Shown here: positions 1 to 5,233 of the stretch, in pieces
Layout: every line of letters begins with the position of its first letter
Position numbering within the stretch: position 1 is the first letter of the stretch
DNA from: Clostridia bacterium
Lineage (GTDB): Bacteria; Bacillota_A; Clostridia; Christensenellales; Aristaeellaceae
NCBI GenBank assembly: GCA_017938785.1
Contig: JAGBAU010000279.1
Location: 1-5,233, forward strand
Length of the DNA: 5,233 nucleotides
Direction: 5' to 3'
The notes under the pieces: model-generated
Databases searched by the model: none
What the model was told of the DNA's origin: nothing
What the model saw: only the letters and a program-made list of their open reading frames with translations
Program-made: the position numbers and the translations under genes

Positions 1-563
1 AGCTTTCCGTAAGCATAGAATGCATTCATGGTGAGGGAAGACATTTCCTTTGCCAGGGTTCCATCGGTCAGAAGATGCGTCTTTTGATTCTCGAAGCTGT
101 AGTACCAGAGATCGTTTTTCGCCTCGTAGTACAGCCGGTCTCCCACCAGCAGCAAAAAGGCGCAGTTTTTCTTTGAAGAGTTTCCTTCGGGTATGGTAAA
201 CAATAATTCTTCATTTTGTCCATCATAGTCTACGTGGTATACGCTGTTTTTATCATCCATGAAAATCAGGCCGTCGCCACGGTCAAACAGCTCATCAAAA
301 CCACTTGTTCCCCAATCCCGCAGCAGTTCAACGTTTTCCGGATGGTCATACTCCCACCGAAGCAACACATCGCATATATCCTTATTGGTGTAATAATCTT
401 GACTTTCATAAACAAAATCTCCTGCGAGCACGCAATCATAGTATCGATACACATCTGCGCAGGAATTGTATTTCATTGGGTCCGCCTGCCAAGCAGGAAC
501 GCTCTCTGCCCGGGCTGCGCTAAAGAGCAGCAGCATAAGTGCCAACGCCACGATACTTTTCAT
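1..563 (-). CDS. Secreted protein with propeller-like repeats, N-terminal part (3' end off window)
   Basis: I do not recognise a named family. The minus-strand frame is open from the ATG at 563-561 to the window edge (187 codons plus two bases), so the C-terminus is missing. The start is supported by AAGGAG at 577-572, 8 bases upstream. Residues 1-19 form a classic Sec signal peptide: Lys2, a hydrophobic core (IVALALMLLLF) and an ARA site before Glu20. The mature protein is therefore probably exported, with no lipobox Cys. It is rich in Tyr, Trp and Asp. Two segments, about 96-127 (DGLIF...VYHVDYDGQN) and 141-168 (DRLYY...LWYYS...LLTDG), resemble beta-propeller blades of the DUF5050/TolB-like kind; that is inference. 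Cys at 35, 44, 64 and 134 could form disulfides. The gene is clearly more AT-rich than its neighbours: sampled 60-base lines have 30-53% GC, against about 63-67% in the ABC-F gene. The gene is real with good confidence; its function is unknown. Confidence 0.8.
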   Translation of the reverse strand, partial: MKSIVALALMLLLFSAARAESVPAWQADPMKYNSCADVYRYYDCVLAGDFVYESQDYYTNKDICDVLLRWEYDHPENVELLRDWGTSGFDELFDRGDGLIFMDDKNSVYHVDYDGQNEELLFTIPEGNSSKKNCAFLLLVGDRLYYEAKNDLWYYSFENQKTHLLTDGTLAKEMSSLTMNAFYAYGK

Positions 564-603
564 TTCATCATCTCCTTCACCTTATAGACGGCAAAACAAA
601 AAG

Positions 604-638
604 AAATGTCAGATAAACAAAATAATTTATCGACATTT
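604..638. repeat. Imperfect inverted repeat, candidate operator
   Basis: The left arm (604-617, AAATGTC-A-GATAAA) and right arm (626-638, TTTATCGACATTT) are complementary over 13 bp. They are separated by an 8-base AT-rich loop, and a single unpaired A sits at 611. The repeat lies 41-75 bases upstream of the secreted-protein start, where that gene's promoter should be, and upstream of the SPFH-gene promoter. No T-tract follows on either strand and no gene ends here, so a terminator is unlikely. A binding site for a dimeric regulator is the simplest reading, but it is inferred. The TCGACATTT of the right arm (630-638) recurs at 682-690. Confidence 0.5.
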
Positions 639-672
639 GATGCGCCAAACTGTGGTTTTCATGCGTTTCCTA

Positions 673-701
673 TTGCGGTTTTCGACATTTTTCGATAGAA
701 T
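673..701 (+). promoter_or_regulatory. Sigma-A-type promoter for the SPFH gene
   Basis: A -35 box TTGCGG (673-678) and a -10 box TAGAAT (696-701) are separated by exactly 17 bases. This predicts transcription from about 708 and a 5' leader of about 50 bases before the ATG at 761. The spacer contains TCGACATTT (682-690), which also forms part of the inverted repeat upstream, so a repressor bound there would block the promoter. The box matches are read directly; activity is inferred. Confidence 0.6.
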
Positions 702-760
702 AGAGCCACGCTGCAAGATGCATCGAAACGCTGAAACCAAATCGAAAGGAAGATATACAA

Positions 761-1675
761 ATGAAAAAACTGATCAAGGTTCTGGTGATCGCAGTGGTTG
801 CACTGCTGCTGATTGTCGTTCTGCTGGCCAACAGCCTGGCGGTCGTACCCGTAGGCTCCACGGGCATCATGCTCACCCTGGGCCGCGTGGAAGAAGGCAA
901 GGCCCTGGCTGAAGGTATGCACCTGAAGATTCCCTTCGTCCAGAAGATCGTGTCCATGGACAACCGCGTGAAGAAGCTGGAACTGAGCACCGAAGCCTTC
1001 TCCAAGGACATCCAGACGGTTTCCGCCACCCTTGCCGTGAACTACCGCATGATTCCAGAGAAGTCCTTTGAAATCTACCGCAAGCACGGCACCCAGTTCG
1101 AAAACAACATCATCGTGCCCGCCACCCACGAGGTGCTCAAATCTGTCTGCGCCCAGTACACCGCGGAGGAGCTGATCTCCAAGCGTCAGGAATCCAGCGA
1201 TATGATGCGCGACGAGCTGGGCGCAAAGCTGGGCGAACAGGGCATCGAAATCAGCGATTTCAACATCATCGATTTTGACTTCTCCAACGAGTTTATCGAG
1301 GCCGTTGAATCCAAGCAGGTTGCCGAGCAGCTGAAGAAGAAGGCCGCCACCGAGAACGAAACCGCCATCGCCCAAGCTGAGCGCGAGAAGCAGGTTTCCA
1401 TCAAGCAGTCCGAAGCGGAAGCCGAACGCGTGCGCATCCAGGCCGAAGCCAAGGCCCAGAGCATGCTGATCGCCGCCCAGGCAGAAGCCGACGCCGTGAA
1501 GATGGCTGCCGACGCAGAAGCCTACCGTATGGAAAACGAAGGCAAGTATATCACCAGCGACCTGATCGATAAGATCATCGCCGAAAACTGGGACGGCAAA
1601 CTGCCCGTGGTATCCGGCAGCAGCAACAACATCCTGGACGTGAGCAGCCTGATCGAAGGCGAAACCGCAGAATAA
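761..1675 (+). CDS. SPFH/prohibitin-family membrane protein
   Basis: A 304-residue protein. The ATG is preceded by AAAGGAAG (745-752), 8 bases upstream. Residues 1-3 are MKK and about 4-29 form one hydrophobic membrane segment, giving an N-terminal anchor. The SPFH (band 7) domain follows: VPVGSTGIMLTLG at 29-41, then EGMHLKIPFVQKI (51-63), the usual prohibitin GlH-x-k-iPf pattern. ISDFNIIDFDFSNEF (164-178) and the Glu/Ala/Lys-rich helix at about 183-258 match the prohibitin region and coiled coil. The tail WDGKLPVVSG (277-286) is also typical. Prohibitins and the related HflC/HflK proteins form large membrane rings or cages and can control FtsH-type proteases or organise membrane microdomains; the actual partner here is not shown. 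No ftsH, nfeD or second SPFH gene adjoins. The gene appears monocistronic, with its own promoter and a terminator just after its stop. Length is normal for the family. Family call very sure, cellular role open. Confidence 0.93.
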   Translation: MKKLIKVLVIAVVALLLIVVLLANSLAVVPVGSTGIMLTLGRVEEGKALAEGMHLKIPFVQKIVSMDNRVKKLELSTEAFSKDIQTVSATLAVNYRMIPEKSFEIYRKHGTQFENNIIVPATHEVLKSVCAQYTAEELISKRQESSDMMRDELGAKLGEQGIEISDFNIIDFDFSNEFIEAVESKQVAEQLKKKAATENETAIAQAEREKQVSIKQSEAEAERVRIQAEAKAQSMLIAAQAEADAVKMAADAEAYRMENEGKYITSDLIDKIIAENWDGKLPVVSGSSNNILDVSSLIEGETAE

Positions 1676-1679
1676 AACA

Positions 1680-1718
1680 AAAGGGAGTGAATCCATATGG
1701 ATTCGCTCCTTTTCTTTT
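1680..1718. terminator. Bidirectional terminator between convergent genes
   Basis: A 15-bp stem (1680-1694 with 1699-1713, including two G-T pairs) closes an ATAT loop. On the plus strand TTTTCTTTT follows the GC-rich part of the stem. On the minus strand CTCCCTTTTGTTTTATT follows. It starts 5 bases after the SPFH stop (1675) and abuts the ABC-F stop codon (1719-1717), so one hairpin can end both transcripts. Confidence 0.88.
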
Positions 1719-3639
1719 ACCCCAACTCTGCTACGGCCTCAGAGAGTTCCTCCCAGGCTTCGTAGAGTTCATCCAGATGGGCCTGCGCATCGCGGTGGTC
1801 CTTGGCCACCTGCTGGGCGTAGTCCGCATCCTTGTAGGTTTCCGGATCACTCATCACTGCTTCCAGCTCGGCGATCTTTTCTTCCGTCCTGGCGATGTCC
1901 TCCTCGGCGGTTTTCAGCTTCTGGCGCAGGGCCTTTGCGCTCTCCTTGGCGAGGCGTTCCTTGCGCTTTTCCTTGTCGATCTGGGTCTTGGTCTTGCCGC
2001 CGTAGTCAATTTCCTCGATGCCTGCTTCCTCCAGGCGCTTCTTCTCCAGGTAATCATCGTAGTTGCCGATGTATTCCTTCGCGCCGTCGGGAGTCATCTC
2101 CACTACGCGGTTGGCCACGCGGTTGATGAAGTAGCGGTCATGGGATACGGTGAGAATGGTACCGTCGAAATCCTCCAGCGCACCCTCCAGCACCTCGCGG
2201 CTGTCCATGTCCAGATGGTTGGTAGGTTCGTCCATCAGCAGGAAGTTGTCATGGCGCAGCATGAGCTTCGCCAGGGAAACCCTGCCCTTCTCGCCGCCGG
2301 ACAGCGTGTGGATGGGCTGGAACACATCGTCCCCCACGAAGAGGAACAGCGCCAGCACGCCGCGCACACGGTCGATCTCGAGGCGCGGGAAATCATCCCA
2401 CAGCTCGTTCAGGATATCCTTGTTGGGATTGAGCTTGGTCTGGTGCTGCTCGTAGTAGCCCAGCTCCACATTGGCGCCGAACATCACAGAACCCTTGTCC
2501 GAGGTCTGCTGGCCGGCCACGATGTTCAACATCGTGGACTTGCCCACGCCGTTGGGACCGATGATGGCCACGCGGTCGCCCGCGCGCAGGTGCAGGTTGA
2601 AATTCTCAAACAGGGTGCGGCCGTCGAAGCCCTTGGAGAGCTCCTTGACCATGAGCACATCGTCGCCGGTGCGGCGCTTGGCCTCAAAACTGAAGCGCAC
2701 CTTCTGCTCATTCTGGGGCTTTTCCAGGCGCTCCATCTTTTCCAGACGCTTCTCGCGGCTCTCGGCAGCCTTGATGCTCTTTTCGCGGTTGTACATGCGA
2801 TAGCGCTGGATGATGGCTTCCTGCCGGGCGATTTCCGCCTGCTGGAGCTTGTACTCCTTCATCTGGCGCTCCAGATCGGCGCGGCGCTTCACGGAGAACT
2901 GATCGTAGTTGCCGTCGTACTGGGTGAGCCTGCGCAGGCTGATTTCCGCCATGCAGTCGCACACGGAGTTCAGGAAATAGCGGTCATGGCTGATGACCAG
3001 CACGGTGCCCTTGTACTTTTTCAGAGTTTCCTCCAGCCACTGGGTGGACTGCAGATCCAGGTGGTTGGTGGGTTCGTCCAGCAGCAATAAATCCGGCTGG
3101 GTGAGCAGCAGGCGGGCCAGGCACAATCTGGTCTTTTCGCCGCCGGAGAGCACCCGTGCAGGATCATCGGCGCGGCCCTTGGCAAAACCCAGGCCCGCCA
3201 ATACGCCCTGAATGCGGCTGGGCCATTCGTAGCCGCCGGAGGATTCAAAGCGATCCAGCAGGTTTGCATAGCTGCGGGAAAGCCGGTCGATTTCATCCGG
3301 ATCCACGGCATTCGCCATCTCCGCCTCGATGCTGCGCAGCTTCTTCTCCATCTCCTTCAAGGGGTCAAACACGCGCTCCAGCTCCTGCTGCACGGTGAGG
3401 TCGGACTGAATATCCGCCTCCTGGGTGAGCATGCCTACGCGGGTACCCTTGACGATGTTGATGCTGCCTTCATCCGGCTCCATCACGCCAGCGATCAGCT
3501 GGAACAGCGTGGATTTACCCGTGCCGTTGGCGCCCACCAAACCCATGCGGCTGCCCGCATGGAGGGTAAGGTTGATATCCTTGAGCACGGTATTCATGGC
3601 GAAGGATTTTGTGACGTTTTGGATGGATAGTAAGATCAT
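1717..3639 (-). CDS. ABC-F family ATPase, YdiF-like
   Basis: A soluble 640-residue protein with two ABC ATPase domains and no membrane segments, so not a transporter. Domain 1 has Walker A GANGTGKST (36-44), signature LSGGEKTR (164-171), Walker B LLLLDEP (184-190) and switch His218. Domain 2 has Walker A GPNGVGKST (361-369), LSGGEKGR (446-453), Walker B FLLMDEP (466-472) and His500. All catalytic residues are intact. A helical insertion at about 86-135 fits the ABC-F arm, a charged helical linker at about 250-322 fits the P-site tRNA-interacting region, and about 555-640 is a Lys/Glu-rich coiled-coil C-terminal domain. ABC-F proteins bind the ribosomal E site and relieve stalling or confer antibiotic resistance. 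The MILL start, arm and length resemble Bacillus YdiF (recalled, not aligned), favouring a translation-factor role over resistance. ATG at 3639 has GGAG (3650-3647) 7 bases upstream. It lies 30 bases after the methyltransferase gene in the same operon. Confidence 0.94.
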   Translation of the reverse strand: MILLSIQNVTKSFAMNTVLKDINLTLHAGSRMGLVGANGTGKSTLFQLIAGVMEPDEGSINIVKGTRVGMLTQEADIQSDLTVQQELERVFDPLKEMEKKLRSIEAEMANAVDPDEIDRLSRSYANLLDRFESSGGYEWPSRIQGVLAGLGFAKGRADDPARVLSGGEKTRLCLARLLLTQPDLLLLDEPTNHLDLQSTQWLEETLKKYKGTVLVISHDRYFLNSVCDCMAEISLRRLTQYDGNYDQFSVKRRADLERQMKEYKLQQAEIARQEAIIQRYRMYNREKSIKAAESREKRLEKMERLEKPQNEQKVRFSFEAKRRTGDDVLMVKELSKGFDGRTLFENFNLHLRAGDRVAIIGPNGVGKSTMLNIVAGQQTSDKGSVMFGANVELGYYEQHQTKLNPNKDILNELWDDFPRLEIDRVRGVLALFLFVGDDVFQPIHTLSGGEKGRVSLAKLMLRHDNFLLMDEPTNHLDMDSREVLEGALEDFDGTILTVSHDRYFINRVANRVVEMTPDGAKEYIGNYDDYLEKKRLEEAGIEEIDYGGKTKTQIDKEKRKERLAKESAKALRQKLKTAEEDIARTEEKIAELEAVMSDPETYKDADYAQQVAKDHRDAQAHLDELYEAWEELSEAVAELG

Positions 3640-3669
3640 TTCAAAACTCCGGAGAGAGATTTATCGGGA

Positions 3670-4530
3670 TTATTCGTTGCTCCAGCGGCCGCTGGCGCCG
3701 CAGGGCAGCACGCCGCCGCAAGTGACGGGCAACACGATTTCATCGGCCACAACACGACCGCCGTGGTTCTTCTTCACGGTCATGGTGAGCATATTGTTCA
3801 GCACCGCAGGCTGAAGGCCGGTGGTGTAGCTGTTGATCAGCATGAACAGCGCGTCCTCGGCCAGAACCTTTTCGCAGGCCTGCACCAGGCCGAACAGCTC
3901 GTTTTCCAGCTTCCAGACCTCGCCGCCGGGGCCGCGACCGTAGCTGGGCGGATCCATCAGGATGCCCTCATAGCGGTTGCCGCGGCGCTCCTCGCGCTGC
4001 ACGAACTTCAGGGCGTCGTCGATGATCCAGCGCACGCTGGTTTCATCGATCTGGCTGAGCTTGCGGTTTTCGCCTGCCCACTGCACCATGCCCTTGGCCG
4101 CATCCACATGGGTCACCTTCGCGCCCGCCGCTGCACATGCACAGGTGGCGCCGCCGGTATAGCCAAACAGGTTCAACACGCGGATGGGGCGGTTTGCCTT
4201 CTTGATGAGGCCTGCCATCCAGTCCCAGTTTACGGCCTGCTCCGGGAAGAGGCCGGTATGCTTGAAGCCGGTGGGGCGCACATAGAATTCCAGTTCGCCG
4301 TAATGCACGCTCCAGCGGTCGGGGAGCTTCTTGAAGAACTCCCATTCACCGCCGCCCTTGGTGGAGCGGTGATACCATGCGTCCGCCTTGCCCCAGATTT
4401 CCGGCTTCTGCTTGGGCCAGATGGCCTGGGGATCGGGGCGGCGCAGGATAATATTCTTCCAGCGTTCCAGCTTCTCGCCGTCGCCGGTATCAATCACTTC
4501 GTAATCCTTCCATTCGGATGCAATAAACAT
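3670..4530 (-). CDS. Class I SAM-dependent methyltransferase, COG1092 (RlmI/RlmK-like), no PUA domain
   Basis: I place the start at the ATG at 4530-4528, giving 286 residues beginning MFIASEWK. A further ATG lies in frame at 4611, but it is upstream of a strong promoter (4556-4584), so it would not be transcribed from it. AAAGG (4546-4542) precedes the chosen start. The N-terminal part is Trp-rich, with GGGEWEFF (59-66) and FKHTGLFPEQAVNWDW (89-104), as in COG1092 proteins. The Rossmann methyltransferase fold follows: motif I VLNLFGYTGG (118-127), acidic Asp143 after the second strand, DDALKF (171-176) and DPPSYGRGP (193-201), the motif IV region. The end LPCGASGRW (275-283) is also family-like. 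Characterised relatives methylate 23S rRNA, and a role on rRNA is likely but unproven. RlmI is about 400 residues with an N-terminal PUA domain, which is absent here. It is the first gene of an operon with the ABC-F gene. Confidence 0.88.
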   Translation of the reverse strand: MFIASEWKDYEVIDTGDGEKLERWKNIILRRPDPQAIWPKQKPEIWGKADAWYHRSTKGGGEWEFFKKLPDRWSVHYGELEFYVRPTGFKHTGLFPEQAVNWDWMAGLIKKANRPIRVLNLFGYTGGATCACAAAGAKVTHVDAAKGMVQWAGENRKLSQIDETSVRWIIDDALKFVQREERRGNRYEGILMDPPSYGRGPGGEVWKLENELFGLVQACEKVLAEDALFMLINSYTTGLQPAVLNNMLTMTVKKNHGGRVVADEIVLPVTCGGVLPCGASGRWSNE

Positions 4531-4555
4531 AAATACACACACCTTTCTAGGATAT

Positions 4556-4584
4556 ATTATAGCGTGTTTTTTCCATGGATTCAA
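4556..4584 (-). promoter_or_regulatory. Sigma-A-type promoter for the methyltransferase/ABC-F operon
   Basis: On the minus strand, -35 TTGAAT (4584-4579) and a perfect -10 TATAAT (4561-4556) are 17 bases apart. Transcription should begin near 4549, leaving a leader of about 20 bases that carries the ribosome binding site. This promoter decides the methyltransferase start at 4530 and shows the operon is not dependent on the gene upstream, which ends in its own terminator. Confidence 0.8.
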
Positions 4585-4614
4585 CCAAGATTGCATGAAG
4601 AATGCAGGCATTAT

Positions 4615-4646
4615 AAAAGGGTTTCTCCGTTTGGAGAAACCCTTTT
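4615..4646 (-). terminator. Perfect-stem terminator after the thymidine kinase-GNAT gene
   Basis: A perfect 14-bp stem (4615-4628 with 4633-4646, AAAAGGGTTTCTCC and its complement) has a four-base loop. It starts 2 bases after the TAG stop (4651-4649). On the minus strand the stem ends in CCCTTTT followed by ATAAT, so it ends this transcript before the next promoter. The stem also reads as a hairpin on the plus strand, but no plus-strand gene reaches it. Confidence 0.9.
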
Positions 4647-4648
4647 GC

Positions 4649-5233
4649 CTACAGCTTGATTTCCAGCACTTCCATGTCCTTCAGATCCGGCTCATCGAAG
4701 GTGCAGTTCGCATAATTCTCGTTCAGGAAGAAACCCTCGCGGGTGAAGGCGTACCTGAAGCCGAACTTCTCATAGAAGCCCGTCAGCTGCTTGGAGGTAC
4801 CCACGCGCATCTTCTTTGCCCGGGGCTGCCAGAGGCGCAGCACATGCTTCACCAGCTTCGATGCATAGCCCTTGCCACGCTCTCCCTCGGTGGTGGCCAG
4901 GTTGTACAGCTCGCAGGTTTCATCATCCACCTGACCCACAACCGCAACGCACACGGGATTTCCATCCTTCACCAGAACGTAGAGCTCGCCGTCGTCCAGG
5001 TACTTGTCAATCATTACCTCGCTGGGATCGGCCTCCAGCAGCAAATCCATGTACTTCTTCTTGCCGGTGGAAATCTTGCGCACTTCAACGGGAGCCAGCT
5101 CGCCCCTCGCCCAGTGCTTGCGGCACAGGGCCACATAGCTCTCGTTGCCGCCGAGTACGATCTGCTCGCCCTCGCGGGCAACCTTGCCGTTCACCACGCG
5201 GGCGTTGGTGATGGCCTTGCGTCCGCACCAGCA
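4649..5233 (-). CDS. tdk: Thymidine kinase C-terminal region fused to a GNAT acetyltransferase (5' end off window)
   Basis: One uninterrupted frame runs from the right edge to TAG at 4649; 194 residues are visible and the start is missing. A GTG at 5197-5195 lies inside the kinase domain and is not a credible start. Visible residues 1-41 are the end of a type II thymidine kinase: CWCGRKA (1-7), EGEQIVLGGNESYVALCRKH (21-40). They closely match E. coli Tdk as I recall it, including the zinc ligands Cys-x-Cys (1, 3) and Cys37/His40 and the lasso Tyr33 that contacts thymidine. After a linker of about 8 residues (42-50), residues 51-194 form a GNAT domain: beta-strand ELYNLAT (108-114), acetyl-CoA loop ERGKGYAS (118-125, the R-x-x-G-x-G/A type pattern), and GFYEKFGF (152-159). 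The ATP-binding half of the kinase would be off the window. Thymidine kinase salvages thymidine to dTMP; the GNAT substrate is unknown. The joint has no stop, frame change or visible compositional break. Domain calls are sure; a working fusion is likely but needs the 5' half. Confidence 0.87.
   Translation of the reverse strand, partial: CWCGRKAITNARVVNGKVAREGEQIVLGGNESYVALCRKHWARGELAPVEVRKISTGKKKYMDLLLEADPSEVMIDKYLDDGELYVLVKDGNPVCVAVVGQVDDETCELYNLATTEGERGKGYASKLVKHVLRLWQPRAKKMRVGTSKQLTGFYEKFGFRYAFTREGFFLNENYANCTFDEPDLKDMEVLEIKL

Noticed and set aside
216..587. Plus-strand open frame (123 codons) over the left-end gene, and other short frames at 266-523
   Set aside because: The minus-strand frame here has a signal peptide, a strong ribosome binding site and coherent composition. 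The others are shadows.
564..603. Possible promoter for the secreted-protein gene (TATAAG about 20 bases after CTGACA on the minus strand)
   Set aside because: The spacing is too long and the -10 nearly touches the ribosome binding site. No convincing boxes are seen, so the promoter of this gene is left unassigned.
659..1696. Long minus-strand open frame (345 codons) opposite the SPFH gene
   Set aside because: Antisense shadow of the SPFH gene. The translation is repetitive Gly/Leu/Phe/His-rich, and the start lies in the shared terminator.
1687..3090. Long plus-strand open frame (467 codons) opposite the ABC-F gene
   Set aside because: It is antisense to a gene with intact ABC motifs. GC-rich third codon positions leave the opposite strand free of stops, and the translation is low-complexity Leu/Val/His-rich with no recognisable family. 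Its ATG lies inside the terminator stem.
4592..4606. Short inverted repeat TGCAT-GAAGA-ATGCA upstream of the operon promoter
   Set aside because: Arms of only five bases are expected by chance, and there is no second copy.
3763..4659. Plus-strand open frame (298 codons) opposite the methyltransferase gene
   Set aside because: Antisense shadow with no family resemblance and no convincing ribosome binding site. It runs through the operon promoter and the terminator hairpin.

Overview
The window looks like a piece of a Gram-positive (Bacillota, probably clostridial) chromosome of moderately high GC. The reasons are the YdiF-like ABC-F protein, the strong AAGGAG-type ribosome binding sites, the short gaps between genes and the well-formed hairpin terminators. 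No genus can be named from the sequence alone. Most of it reads as housekeeping or translation-related DNA. I see no mobile element, CRISPR array, tRNA or rRNA.

Layout, left to right. (1) Positions 1-563, minus strand: the N-terminal 187 codons of a secreted protein with a clear signal peptide and propeller-like YY/DG repeats. The gene runs off the left edge and is more AT-rich than the rest. (2) Positions 564-760: a divergent intergenic region holding a 13-bp-arm inverted repeat, a repeated TCGACATTT motif and a sigma-A-type promoter for the next gene. (3) Positions 761-1675, plus strand: a membrane-anchored SPFH/prohibitin-family protein. (4) Positions 1680-1718: a hairpin terminator shared by two convergent genes. 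(5) Positions 1717-4530, minus strand: a two-gene operon with its own promoter at 4556-4584. It encodes a COG1092-type class I SAM-dependent methyltransferase, then, 30 bases downstream, a 640-residue ABC-F ATPase of the YdiF type. (6) Positions 4615-4646: a perfect 14-bp hairpin terminator. (7) Positions 4649-5233, minus strand: the C-terminal part of a thymidine kinase joined in frame to a complete GNAT acetyltransferase domain. Its N-terminal kinase domain lies beyond the right edge.

How the genes relate: the methyltransferase and ABC-F protein are probably co-transcribed and both plausibly act on ribosomes or translation. The SPFH protein is a single-gene unit and the secreted protein is transcribed away from it. 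The most unusual item is the thymidine kinase-GNAT fusion. The second is the dyad and motif repeat between the divergent genes at 604-690, which may be an operator. Neither amounts to a new multi-gene system within this window.
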